A stretch of DNA of 64,000 nucleotides, from the NCBI RefSeq assembly GCF_018130145.1, contig NZ_JAFCMB010000002.1, positions 496,001 to 560,000 on the forward strand, given 5' to 3'. Below, piece by piece: positions 16,173-24,996 of the stretch; positions within the stretch are counted from its first letter, which is position 1, and each line of letters opens with the position of its first letter. The notes beneath the pieces are model-generated. The model was not told the origin of the DNA, made no database searches, and was given only the letters and a program-made list of their open reading frames with translations. The position numbers were made by a program, and so were the translations under genes. The DNA is from Bradyrhizobium sp. AUGA SZCCT0176 (GTDB taxonomy: Bacteria; Pseudomonadota; Alphaproteobacteria; Rhizobiales; Xanthobacteraceae).

Positions 16173-17327
16173 ATGACCGCCCTCCCCGACATCCCGCTCC
16201 CCTCCGGCATTCGCTCGCGCTACGTCGAAAACATCAACGGCCTCTCCATGCATGTGCTGGAAGCCGGCTTCGAGACACGCGGCCGGCCCTGCGTGCTGTT
16301 GCTGCACGGCTTTCCCGAACTGGCCTTCAGCTGGCGCAAGGTGATGCCGCAGCTGGCCGCCGCGGGCTATCACGTGATCGCGCCGGACCAGCGCGGCTAC
16401 GGCCGCACCACGGGGTGGGATGCCAATTACGATGGCGACCTCGCCTCGTTCCGGCTCACCAATCTGGTGCGCGACGCGCTCGGGCTGGTGTCGGCATTCG
16501 GCTATCGGCACGTCGATGCCGTGATCGGGCATGATTTCGGCTCATCGGTCGCCGCCTGGTGCGCGCTGCTGCGGCCGGACGTGTTCCGGTCGGTCGCGCT
16601 GATGAGCGCGCCGTTTGCGGGCCCGCCGGCGCTGCCGTTCAACACCGCGGATGCACCGGCCAAGCCTGCAGCGGAAGACCCCATCCATCGCGAGCTGGCG
16701 GCGCTGCCGCGGCCGCGCAAACATTATCAATGGTACTATTCGACGCGCGAGGCCAACGCCAACATGCACCACGCGCCGCAGGGCGTGCATGATTTCCTGC
16801 GCGCCTACTACCATCACAAGAGCGCGGACTGGAAAGACAACGCGCCCTATCCGCTGAAATCATGGACGGCGGACGAGATCGCCAAACTGCCGACCTATTA
16901 TGTGATGGATTTTGTAAAGGACATGGCCGCGACCGTCGCCGAGGAAATGCCCTCTGCCGCCGCGATCGCCGCGAACACATGGCTGCCGGACAGCGAGCTT
17001 TCGTTCTACAGCGCCGAATATACCCGCACCGGTTTTCAGGGCGGCCTGCAATGGTACCGCTGCGGCACCTCGGGGGCGTTTCTGCCTGAATTGCAGACCT
17101 GGTCGGGCCGCACCATCGACGTGCCCTCGGCCTTCATTTCGGGCAAGCAGGATTGGGGCACCTACCAGCGCCCCGGCGTATTCGAGACCATGCAATCAAA
17201 AGCCTGCACCAACATGATCGGCTGCCATCTCGTCGATGGCGCCGGCCATTGGGTGCAGCAGGAGCAGCCTGCCGAAGTGAGCCGGCTGCTGCTGCAGTTT
17301 CTGGAAAAGGGCCAAGCTGCCCGTTAG
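16173..17327 (+). CDS. Alpha/beta hydrolase, epoxide hydrolase family
   Basis: 384 residues from the ATG at 16173; the 22 codons upstream are repeat sequence. The oxyanion motif is LLLHGFPELAFSWRKVMPQLA, the nucleophile Asp lies in DAVIGHDFGSSVAAW, and the catalytic His in VDGAGHWVQQEQP. PDQRGYGRT is also typical of epoxide hydrolases. A large cap domain (about residues 150-290) contains several Tyr residues that could activate an epoxide. Haloalkane dehalogenases share the Asp nucleophile, but the HGFPE motif favours epoxide hydrolase. It follows the ligase on the same strand and may belong to the same catabolic unit. Confidence 0.88.
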   Translation: MTALPDIPLPSGIRSRYVENINGLSMHVLEAGFETRGRPCVLLLHGFPELAFSWRKVMPQLAAAGYHVIAPDQRGYGRTTGWDANYDGDLASFRLTNLVRDALGLVSAFGYRHVDAVIGHDFGSSVAAWCALLRPDVFRSVALMSAPFAGPPALPFNTADAPAKPAAEDPIHRELAALPRPRKHYQWYYSTREANANMHHAPQGVHDFLRAYYHHKSADWKDNAPYPLKSWTADEIAKLPTYYVMDFVKDMAATVAEEMPSAAAIAANTWLPDSELSFYSAEYTRTGFQGGLQWYRCGTSGAFLPELQTWSGRTIDVPSAFISGKQDWGTYQRPGVFETMQSKACTNMIGCHLVDGAGHWVQQEQPAEVSRLLLQFLEKGQAAR

Positions 17328-17389
17328 CGCTTTGACCGGATCGCCCGTGCTCGGCGTCGGCATCCTGATCGGCGCGTCGTAGGCTCAGC

Positions 17390-18535
17390 TCACAGCAAGC
17401 TCGGCATCACTACGTCGGTGATGATTCGCCGCGGCGGCAAATTGGCATCCTTGGTGTTGTAGTTGCCGGCCGTGCTTGCGACCACCAGATCGAGCCCCGG
17501 AAATACAGTCAGCCGCTGGCCGCCATTGCCGGCGGCGTTCCACAAGTGCTGGTTGGAGCGCGGCATGGTCGGCGTCTCCATGGTGAAATCCAGATTGTAC
17601 CATTGGTAGCCGTATTTGCGCTCTTCCTCGATCGGCACCACGGGCGAGGTGCTGCGCGCGATCCATTCCGCCGGCACGACGGAACGGCCTTCCCAGACAC
17701 CGCCGCGCAGCGTCAGTTCGCCGATCCTGGCAAGATCGCGCGGCGTCATACGGATACCAGACGCCGCGATCAGCTCGCCGCGATTGTCTGCGTGCCAGTC
17801 GGTCGGGCCGATCCCGAGCGGATCGAACAAGGCTTCGCGCGCATACGCGTGCAGCGATTTGCCCGTTCCCTTGGCGATCAGGCGTCCGAGCAGTGCGGTG
17901 GCGCCGCCATTATAGACCCAGCGCTGGCCGGGCTCCGTCACGATCGGCCGGTCGAGAATGTAGCGGTACCGATCCGGCGCCATGTCCATGGCGGTCTCGC
18001 TGTTGGCCGGATTGGTATAGGGCATCGATTCGTTCCAGTCGGTGCCCATCGTCATCGACAGCACATGATGCAACGTCCAGCGGCTTCGCGCAGGGTCGGC
18101 CGCAAGATCGGCGTATTCGGGAAACGACTGCATCAGGCGATCTTCCGGCGCCGGCACTTTGCCGGCGGCCAGCGCGATCCCGTACAACAGGCCGACGATG
18201 CTCTTGGACACCGAGCGCAGGTCGTGCAGCGTGTCCGGCTTGAACGAAACCACCCCCACCGGCCGGTTTCCCCTCGCGGTGTCATCACCCTCGAAATAGC
18301 GCTCGAACACCAGCCGACCGCGCCTCACCACGACGACGCCATGGAGATTCCATATCCGCTTGTCCGCGATTGCCTTGTCGAGGCGCGCCGGCAGATCATC
18401 ATCGAAGCCGGCTTCGCGGAGCGAAATCGACTGCCAGGCGGCGGCCGCGGCCGAAACGGGTCCGGCCAGGGGGCCCATCAGTATCCCACCCGCACCGGCC
18501 AGAACCTGCCGGCGGTTGAACCTCGACACATTCAC
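17390..18535 (-). CDS. Exported serine hydrolase, beta-lactamase/class C fold (Tat signal)
   Basis: 381 residues from a GTG at 18535, chosen because a strong GGGAGG ribosome site lies 7 bases upstream. An ATG at 18586 is in frame but would bury the signal sequence. The N-terminus SRFNRRQVLAGAGGILMGPL is a twin-arginine signal, so the enzyme is probably exported folded. The active-site Ser-x-x-Lys is in LRSVSKSIVG, the Tyr-x-Asn equivalent is WVYNGGATALLG, and a third-motif region lies near the C-terminus (NAAGNGGQRL). The family includes esterases, D-aminopeptidases and 6-aminohexanoate dimer hydrolases as well as beta-lactamases, so the substrate is open. Confidence 0.88.
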   Translation of the reverse strand: MNVSRFNRRQVLAGAGGILMGPLAGPVSAAAAAWQSISLREAGFDDDLPARLDKAIADKRIWNLHGVVVVRRGRLVFERYFEGDDTARGNRPVGVVSFKPDTLHDLRSVSKSIVGLLYGIALAAGKVPAPEDRLMQSFPEYADLAADPARSRWTLHHVLSMTMGTDWNESMPYTNPANSETAMDMAPDRYRYILDRPIVTEPGQRWVYNGGATALLGRLIAKGTGKSLHAYAREALFDPLGIGPTDWHADNRGELIAASGIRMTPRDLARIGELTLRGGVWEGRSVVPAEWIARSTSPVVPIEEERKYGYQWYNLDFTMETPTMPRSNQHLWNAAGNGGQRLTVFPGLDLVVASTAGNYNTKDANLPPRRIITDVVMPSLL

Positions 18536-18617
18536 GATCCTGCCTCCCGCGGTTGGCGCGCGGCCGTCACAGGAATACAGCTTCATGTCCGACTTGTGAC
18601 ATCGTCGCCAAAGGGCT

Positions 18618-19619
18618 TCAACTTCCGTTGAGGTCGCCGATCTCCGGAAAGAACAGGTCTTTCCACGAGATCGGCTCGTTCCTGGTGGTGCCGACCTTGC
18701 GCATGAATTTGGCGAACTTCATCGTCGCCGCCGGCGTCATGGTCCATTCGACATTGGGACCGGTGACGACCTTCGTCACCATCTCGAGCGGCAGTTTGGA
18801 GCCGGAATCGTTGATCCAGCTTTGCGCCGTGCCCTTGGGATCTGCGGCGATGATCGAGGTGGCCTCCTTCACCGCGTCGAGGAAAGCGGCGTAGAGTTCG
18901 GGATTGTCCTTGCGGAACCGCGCCGAGGTCCATGCCACCGTGAACGTATGCGGCCCCAGCACGTCGAACGAGGTCAATATGGTCCGGATGTTCTTCTGCT
19001 CGAGTTGCTGGAACTGGAACGGCGGCACGCTGAAGGCCGAGGACACGCCGCCCGCGCCGCTCAACAGCGCGATGGTCGCATCCGGCGGTGACATCGACAC
19101 CGTTAGCGGGTCAAGCTTGGCGTAGTTCGCCTCGCCAAAAGCTTCCGCCGCCGCCATCTGGAGCAGGACTGCCTGCACCGATACTTTGATCGAAGGCACC
19201 GCGATGCGATCGCGCTCGCTGAAATCCTTGATCGACTTGATGTCGGGATTGGCGGTGTTCAGCAGAAACGGCTGCGAGGAGAGCGCGCAGATGCCCTTGA
19301 CCTCAAACGAGGTGCCTCTGGTCTTGTCCCACAGCGTGATCAGACCAGGCACGCCGCCGCTGACGATGTCGGTAGAGTTCGACAGCAACGCCTCGTTCAT
19401 CGCCACCGGGCCGTTGAAGCGCTGCCAGGAGACCTTGAAGTCCTTCAGGCCGCGTTGCGAGGCGTATTTCTCGATGAGCCTGTCGCGCTTCATGACGTTG
19501 AATTGCAGGTAGCCCATCGAAAACTGTTCGGCGAGCCTGATTTCGGCCGCACCGGCCGTCGTCGTAGCACTGCAAATAGCGAACACGATCGCGGCAGCTG
19601 CCACCCAAGTGGTCCTCAT
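18618..19619 (-). CDS. ABC transporter substrate-binding protein, NitT/TauT family (orphan)
   Basis: 333 residues with a Sec signal peptide (MRTTWVAAAAIVFAICSATTTAGA, cleavage near GAA|EIR). The mature part follows the type II periplasmic binding fold of nitrate/sulfonate/taurine-like receptors: FSMGYLQF, SGGVPGLITLWDK, then DRIAVPSIKVSVQAVLLQMAA. No permease or ATPase gene of this family is next to it. It is divergent from an amidase across a ~175-bp gap. The pairing suggests uptake and hydrolysis of an amide or sulfonated compound, but its transport partners must be encoded elsewhere. Confidence 0.88.
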   Translation of the reverse strand: MRTTWVAAAAIVFAICSATTTAGAAEIRLAEQFSMGYLQFNVMKRDRLIEKYASQRGLKDFKVSWQRFNGPVAMNEALLSNSTDIVSGGVPGLITLWDKTRGTSFEVKGICALSSQPFLLNTANPDIKSIKDFSERDRIAVPSIKVSVQAVLLQMAAAEAFGEANYAKLDPLTVSMSPPDATIALLSGAGGVSSAFSVPPFQFQQLEQKNIRTILTSFDVLGPHTFTVAWTSARFRKDNPELYAAFLDAVKEATSIIAADPKGTAQSWINDSGSKLPLEMVTKVVTGPNVEWTMTPAATMKFAKFMRKVGTTRNEPISWKDLFFPEIGDLNGS

Positions 19620-19793
19620 GGTCGTCTCCCCGTCTTTTCATTTTTGTTGATCGGGAGACTAGCGCGCGAAAGGCGAGCGCGCCAATAGCACTGACAGCAT
19701 GGCGGCCCTGCCGCTGTACAGCCATTGCTCTTGCGGCGCCTCGCCAAACTGAGCATCATCCGCGCCGCATCAAGAACAGACCGGGAGCAAGCC

Positions 19794-21266
19794 TTGGCCA
19801 AATCGCAATGGAGCTTCAAGACCGCCGTTGAATTGTCGGCAGCGCTCGCTGCAAAAAAGGTTTCCGCCGTCGAGCTGGCGCAGGACGCGATCGGCCGCAT
19901 CGAACGGCACGATGCCAAGATCAACGCGATCTGCGTGCGCGATTTCGAGAGCGGCCTCGCCGCTGCGCGTGCCGCCGATGCGGAACTGGCGCGCGGCGTC
20001 AGCAAGCCGCTGCTCGGCATCCCCATGACGGTGAAGGAATCTTTCAATATCGCGGGCCTGCCGACGACCTGGGGCATCCCGGCACAGAAGGACTTCAAGC
20101 CAACCGAAGACGCGCTCCCCATATCGCGCGTCAAGGAAGCCGGCGGCGTCATCCTCGGCAAGACCAACGTGCCGCTCGCCCTCGCAGACTGGCAGAGCTA
20201 CAACGACATCTACGGCACGACAAACAATCCGTTCGATCTCGGCCGCACGCCGGGCGGCTCGTCCGGCGGATCGTCGGCGGCGCTCGCGGCCGGCTATGGC
20301 GCACTGTCGCTCGGCTCCGACATCGGCGGCTCCTTGCGTGTGCCGGCGTTTCACTGCGGCATCTATGCGCACAAGCCGACCTTCGACCTCGTGGCCATGC
20401 GCGGCCACACGCCGCCGCCCTTGCCGCCGCTGCCGTCCAACCGCGACCTTTCCGTGATCGGGCCGATGGCGCGCGGCGCGGCCGATCTCTCGCTATTGCT
20501 CGATGTGATGGCCGGCCCCGATCCGCTCGACGCCGGCAAGGGTTACAGACTGGAGCTACCAGCGGCGCGCCACACCGCGCTGAAGGATTTCCGCGTGCTG
20601 CTGATCGATACCGATCCGCTGATGCCGACGGACAAGGTCGTGCGCGGGACGCTGGAAACACTTGCCGCCAATCTTGCCAAGGCCGGCGTCAAGGTCGAGC
20701 GCCAAAGCCGGCTGTTGCCGGACTTCGCCGCATCATCCCGGCTCTATATGCGGATGCTGCTGTCGTTCCTCTCAGCATCCTATGCGCCCGAGATTTATGC
20801 CGGCGCGCAGGCCGCCGCAGCGTCACTTCCGGCCGACGACATCAGTCTCGGCGCCGAACGGCTGCGCGGCATCGCGCTCAGCCATCGCGACTGGCTGATG
20901 GCGGACGGCGGGCGCGTTCGCCTGCGCGCGCAATGGCGCGAGCTGTTCAGGACGTTTGACGCCGTGATCTGCCCGATCATGCCGACACCGGCCTATCCGC
21001 ACGATCACTCGGCCGACCAGGAACAACGCCGCATCAGGATCGACGGCAAGGATTACGTCTATCCGGATCAACTCGCCTGGCCCGGCATCGCCACCCTGCC
21101 CGGCCTGCCCTCCACCGCGATCCCGACCGGCTTCGCGCCGGACGGATTGCCGATCGGCGTGCAGATCGTCGGCCCCTGGCTGGAAGACCGCACGCCGCTA
21201 AAACTCGCCGAACTGATCGAGCGCGAATTCGGCGGGTTCAAGCCGCCGCCGATGCTGGATGATTGA
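19794..21266 (+). CDS. Amidase signature family hydrolase
   Basis: 490 residues from a TTG at 19794 preceded by GGGAG; longer in-frame starts back to 19725 lack a ribosome site. The amidase signature is complete: catalytic Lys in LGKTNVPLALADW, the glycine-serine stretch GGSSGGSSAALAAGYGALSLGSDIGGSLRVPA with both serines of the Ser-cisSer-Lys triad, and HKPTFD. It hydrolyses carboxamides in the cytoplasm. There is no GatC-like partner gene beside it, unlike the amidase at 56558. The divergent binding-protein gene is the only obvious functional neighbour. Confidence 0.9.
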   Translation: MAKSQWSFKTAVELSAALAAKKVSAVELAQDAIGRIERHDAKINAICVRDFESGLAAARAADAELARGVSKPLLGIPMTVKESFNIAGLPTTWGIPAQKDFKPTEDALPISRVKEAGGVILGKTNVPLALADWQSYNDIYGTTNNPFDLGRTPGGSSGGSSAALAAGYGALSLGSDIGGSLRVPAFHCGIYAHKPTFDLVAMRGHTPPPLPPLPSNRDLSVIGPMARGAADLSLLLDVMAGPDPLDAGKGYRLELPAARHTALKDFRVLLIDTDPLMPTDKVVRGTLETLAANLAKAGVKVERQSRLLPDFAASSRLYMRMLLSFLSASYAPEIYAGAQAAAASLPADDISLGAERLRGIALSHRDWLMADGGRVRLRAQWRELFRTFDAVICPIMPTPAYPHDHSADQEQRRIRIDGKDYVYPDQLAWPGIATLPGLPSTAIPTGFAPDGLPIGVQIVGPWLEDRTPLKLAELIEREFGGFKPPPMLDD

Positions 21267-21344
21267 GCTGGAAACTTACCTGCAACGTCATTGCATGTGG
21301 TGCGAAGCGACCGATAATCGCTCCAACAAGCCGAAGGGAAAGCC

Positions 21345-21698
21345 ATGAGCAACGACATCGAAGAACTCACCGCGCTGAACCGCGACTACGTCGCCTCGGT
21401 GCAGAATTGCGACGTCAAACGCTTCGACGAGATTCTGGCGCAGGAGTTCTACTGCTCCAATCCCGACAAATCGCTGGTCGACCGATCAGGCTTTCTCAAG
21501 CAGACCGCCGTGCCGGTGACGATCCGGAATCTGCGGGCCGACGACGTCAAAATCCGCGTGCTCGGCGACTTCGCCATCATCCACGCCGCGACGCGTTATA
21601 CGACGGCGGATGGGCAGGAAGCCCATGGGCGATATACCGATTGCTGGGCGAAGCAGAATGGGAAATGGCTCGCGGTGTCCGCGCATGTGTCGCGGTGA
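21345..21698 (+). CDS. NTF2-like/SnoaL-fold protein
   Basis: 117 residues. The pattern ELTALNRDYVASVQNCDVKRFDEILAQEFYCSNPD, then GDFAIIHAATRYTTADGQEAHGRYTDCWAKQNGKWLAVSAHVSR, is that of DUF4440-type NTF2-like proteins (cone-shaped ligand pocket). GAAGGGAAAGCC lies just before the ATG. Such proteins can be small enzymes or ligand binders; nothing here fixes the role. Confidence 0.8.
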   Translation: MSNDIEELTALNRDYVASVQNCDVKRFDEILAQEFYCSNPDKSLVDRSGFLKQTAVPVTIRNLRADDVKIRVLGDFAIIHAATRYTTADGQEAHGRYTDCWAKQNGKWLAVSAHVSR

Positions 21699-21707
21699 AC
21701 ACCAGCC

Positions 21708-21854
21708 GTCGTCCCGGCCTTGAGCTCAGATGCGCAATTGCGCATCGGGGGACCCATAACCACCAGCGGCGATTGCTTTTGCACGCTGGTCGTTATCTTC
21801 CTTGTTTAGCCACGTCGGCCGCGGCGTATGGGTCCCGGCCTTCGCCGGGACGAC
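21708..21854. repeat. Intergenic palindromic element, GTCGTCCCGG family
   Basis: Left arm GTCGTCCCGGCCTTGAGC, an inner ATGCGCAATTGCGCAT perfect palindrome, and right arm GGTCCCGGCCTTCGCCGGGACGAC. It separates two convergent genes. Confidence 0.85.
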
Positions 21855-21887
21855 GCATAGGTGAAGTTCGCAACACGCGCAGTTTAC

Positions 21888-22976
21888 TCACGCATCGAAC
21901 ATGATCACGCTGCGCACGGTCTTGCCCGCCTTCATCGCCGCAAAACCCTCGTTGATTTCGGACAGTTTCAGTTTGGCCGAAATCCAGTCTTCCAGATGCA
22001 GCTTGCCGCGCATGTAGAATTCGACCAGGCGGGGCATGTCGACGCGGAAATGGTTGGAGCCCATCGAGGAGCCCTGGATCCTGCGCTCGCGCAGGAAGTC
22101 GAAGCCGTGCAGCTCGATCTTCTGGCCGAACGGTATCATGCCGACGATGGTCGCGGTGCCGCCGGCGGCCAGCATCGCGAACGACTGCTCCGCGGTCTCC
22201 TTGCGGCCCAGCACTTCGAAGGAATGGTTGACGCCGCCCTTGGTGAGTTCGCGCACCTGCTGCACGACGTCGCCGTTGCGGGGATCGACGATGTCGGTGG
22301 CGCCGAGTTTGGTCGCAAGCTGCAGCTTGGCGGGATTGGTGTCGATCGCGATGATGCGGCCGGCGCCGGCGATCGCAGCGCCGTTAATCGCGGCCATGCC
22401 GACGCCGCCGCAGCCGATCACCGCGACCGTTTCGCCGGCGGTGACTTTGGCCGTGTTCACGACCGCGCCGTAACCGGTGATGACGCCGCAACCGATCAGC
22501 GCGGCCAGTTCGAGCGGCATATCGTTGCGGATTTTGACGATGGCGTTTTCGTGCACCAGCATCTGCTCGGCGAACGACGACAGATTAAGGAACTGGTTGA
22601 GTTTCTCCGAGCGCGCCCAGGACAGCCGGTTGGACACGCCCGGCAGCATTTTTACCGTCGTGTCGGTGCAGAGCACGGTGCGTCCGGTGGTGCAATTGTC
22701 GCAGGTGCCGCAGAACACCGACAGGCAGGTCACGACGTGATCGCCGGGTTTCACATAGGTGACGTCGGAGCCGACTTTTTCCACCACGCCGGCCGATTCA
22801 TGACCAAGCACCGCAGGCAGCGGATGCGGATAAAGCCCTTCCATGAAATGCAAATCAGAGTGACAGAGGCCGGCGACGCGGGTGCGGATCAGGACTTCGC
22901 GCGGGCCGGGATTCGGCACGCTGACATCCTCGATCACGAGCGGTTGATTGACTTCATGCAGAACGGCGGCCTTCAT
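21888..22976 (-). CDS. Zinc-dependent alcohol dehydrogenase (class III-like)
   Basis: 362 residues of the medium-chain dehydrogenase family. Catalytic zinc ligands are in GLCHSDLHF, LGHESAGVVE and LIGCGVITGYGA. The structural zinc loop CGTCDNCTTGRTVLC has all four cysteines. The NAD-binding motif is VIGCGGVGMAAINGA followed by IIAIDTNPAKL, where Asp favours NAD over NADP. Sequence features (GVSNRLSW, long loop before the Rossmann domain) fit the class III/NDMA-type branch that acts on longer or aromatic alcohols. It lies 48 bp from the acyl-CoA dehydrogenase that precedes it on the same strand, so they are probably co-transcribed. Confidence 0.92.
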   Translation of the reverse strand: MKAAVLHEVNQPLVIEDVSVPNPGPREVLIRTRVAGLCHSDLHFMEGLYPHPLPAVLGHESAGVVEKVGSDVTYVKPGDHVVTCLSVFCGTCDNCTTGRTVLCTDTTVKMLPGVSNRLSWARSEKLNQFLNLSSFAEQMLVHENAIVKIRNDMPLELAALIGCGVITGYGAVVNTAKVTAGETVAVIGCGGVGMAAINGAAIAGAGRIIAIDTNPAKLQLATKLGATDIVDPRNGDVVQQVRELTKGGVNHSFEVLGRKETAEQSFAMLAAGGTATIVGMIPFGQKIELHGFDFLRERRIQGSSMGSNHFRVDMPRLVEFYMRGKLHLEDWISAKLKLSEINEGFAAMKAGKTVRSVIMFDA

Positions 22977-23024
22977 CGGGTACTCCCTTGATTGTTTTTC
23001 TTGAATATCAGCGTGGTCGGAAGC

Positions 23025-24809
23025 CTACGCTGCGGTGAGCAATTCGCCAACCTCGGCCATGCCCACCGCGCGTTCGCCGAGCAGGTGCTCCGTGATCGCA
23101 CGCTGCGTGGCATTTTCCGCCAAGCGGAACGGATCAGACGCGGCCACCCGGTGATCGATCACCATGCGCGAGAGCAGCAGCCGCTTCGCATCGCCGCGCA
23201 TCTCATGGATGCGGCCGCCCTCCCATGCCAAGGCCACGGCGCTGGCGACATGATAAAGCAGGCTGGTCGCACGCCGCGCATCGCCTTCGTTATCCGACTT
23301 GCTGGCGACCTCGCGCGCAAAGCCGATAGCGCGGTCGGTCAATTCGCGCAGGCGGTTGCGCCAGGCCTGCGGCACATTGGCGCTGTCATCGAGGCGGGCG
23401 TGCAGATCGGCGGCGAGCGCCGCATCGGCGCCGTGGCGGCCGACCGCGCGTTTCAGCGCATCGATCGCGACGATATTGCCGGTGCCTTCCCAGATCGAGC
23501 CGAGATGCGCGTCGCGCAACAGCCGCGCGGTCGCGAATTCCTCGATGTAGCCGATGCCGCCGCGCATCTCGAGCGCATCACCGCAGACCTTGCGGGCATC
23601 GCGGGTGGCGCGGAATTTTAAGGTCGGCGTCAGGATGCGCAGCAACGCCGCGGCATCCTGGCTGCCGGCCTCGGCGCGGTCGAGCGCGTCAGCGGTGAGG
23701 AAGCTCATCGACAGCGCCTGTTCGGTCGGCAGCATGATCTTCATCAATTGCCGCCGCGCCAGCGGCAGGTCGATGATGCGCTGGCCAAACACCACGCGAT
23801 TTCGCGCCACCGTCATCGCGTCATGGCACGCGCGCCGCATCAGCGCGGTGGATTTGACGCCATTGGAAAGCCTGGACGAATTGACCATCTCGGCCATCTG
23901 CACAAACCCCCGATCGAGTTTGCCGACGGCATACGCGATCGCGCCCTCCAGCTTGATCTCACCCGAGGCCATCGAACGGGTGCCGAGCTTGTCCTTCAGG
24001 CGAACGATCCGGTAGTGATTTTGTGATCCGTCCTCGAGCCGCCGCGGCATCAGAAACAGACCGACGCCGCGCGTACCCGGCCCCGCGCCTTCCGGGCGCG
24101 CCAGCAGCATCACCACTTCGGCGTCGGCATTGGAGCAGAACCATTTCTCGCCATGCAGCCGCCAGTGATCGCCCTCCTGCACGGCCGTCGTGGTCAGCGT
24201 GCCGACGTCGGAACCACCCTCCTTCTCGGTCATGAACTGACCACCCTGGGTCAGCTTGCTCATGTCGGTTTGCGTCAGGCCGTCGAGATATCGCGCCTTC
24301 AAGGCCTCGCTGCCGAAATTATTCAACAGCTTGGCGCAGCCGTCGGTGACGTTGATCGGACAGCCCAGCCCGAACTCGGCCTGATTGAACAGGAACGTAA
24401 AGGCGTGCTTGGCGACGACAGGATATTTGTCCGGCCATCCCATGATGCCCTTGCGGATCGACAGCGCGTGAATGCCGAACTCGCCGAACGCAGCCTTCTC
24501 CAACTCGCGATAGGCCGGATGATATTCGATATACTGGGAATCGCGGCCAAAACGGTCGCGCTGGTGCAGCACCGGCGTGTGGCGATCGGCGAGCCGCGCG
24601 CATTCGTCGAGGTGCCCACCGGCCAGTTCGCCAAGCCGGTCGAGATGCGGTTCGATGTGGCGGAACAATGCCTCCGGCAAATGCAGCCGCAGCAGATCCG
24701 TCAGCGCCGGATCGGCCCGGTAGAAATTCATCCCCGAGGTATCAGGCGCAAGCAATCCTGGCTTGTCGGCCGGAGCCGTGCTGCGATCATGCGTGAGGGG
24801 TTGCTGCAT
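23025..24809 (-). CDS. Acyl-CoA dehydrogenase, large (AidB/FadE-like, ~594 aa)
   Basis: 594 residues from the ATG at 24809 (MQQPLTHDRS); a frame extension to 24845 has no support. It is longer than standard acyl-CoA dehydrogenases because of an extra N-terminal helical part and a C-terminal helical extension. FAD/substrate motifs: MTEKEGGSDVGTLTTTA, LHGEKWFCSNADAEVVMLLAR, then RNRVVFGQRIIDLPLARRQLM and RGGIGYIEEFATARLLRDAHLGSIWEGTGNIVAIDALKR. WEGTGNI holds the glutamate at the catalytic-base position. This architecture is that of AidB and related long FadE proteins. Paired with a zinc alcohol dehydrogenase, divergent from an SDR. Confidence 0.92.
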   Translation of the reverse strand: MQQPLTHDRSTAPADKPGLLAPDTSGMNFYRADPALTDLLRLHLPEALFRHIEPHLDRLGELAGGHLDECARLADRHTPVLHQRDRFGRDSQYIEYHPAYRELEKAAFGEFGIHALSIRKGIMGWPDKYPVVAKHAFTFLFNQAEFGLGCPINVTDGCAKLLNNFGSEALKARYLDGLTQTDMSKLTQGGQFMTEKEGGSDVGTLTTTAVQEGDHWRLHGEKWFCSNADAEVVMLLARPEGAGPGTRGVGLFLMPRRLEDGSQNHYRIVRLKDKLGTRSMASGEIKLEGAIAYAVGKLDRGFVQMAEMVNSSRLSNGVKSTALMRRACHDAMTVARNRVVFGQRIIDLPLARRQLMKIMLPTEQALSMSFLTADALDRAEAGSQDAAALLRILTPTLKFRATRDARKVCGDALEMRGGIGYIEEFATARLLRDAHLGSIWEGTGNIVAIDALKRAVGRHGADAALAADLHARLDDSANVPQAWRNRLRELTDRAIGFAREVASKSDNEGDARRATSLLYHVASAVALAWEGGRIHEMRGDAKRLLLSRMVIDHRVAASDPFRLAENATQRAITEHLLGERAVGMAEVGELLTAA

Positions 24810-24996
24810 TTTTATCTCTTGTTCGTTCCGCCCGATATTGATCATCTACCGATAACGCAGGCGATCAAGCCGTCAACAAGCATAATTGGAGGGTCACCCC
24901 ATGGGGGACGGATATCAGCCTCGCCATGACCCGGCGGGTTGTCTGGCGGAATTACGCCCCTAAATACCTGTTCCCGGTCATTTCTGGAGAGCCGCC

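Noticed and set aside
17390..18535. True class C beta-lactamase (antibiotic resistance)
   Set aside because: The Ser-x-x-Lys and Tyr-x-Asn motifs are shared by many esterases and peptidases; nothing in the context points to antibiotic resistance.
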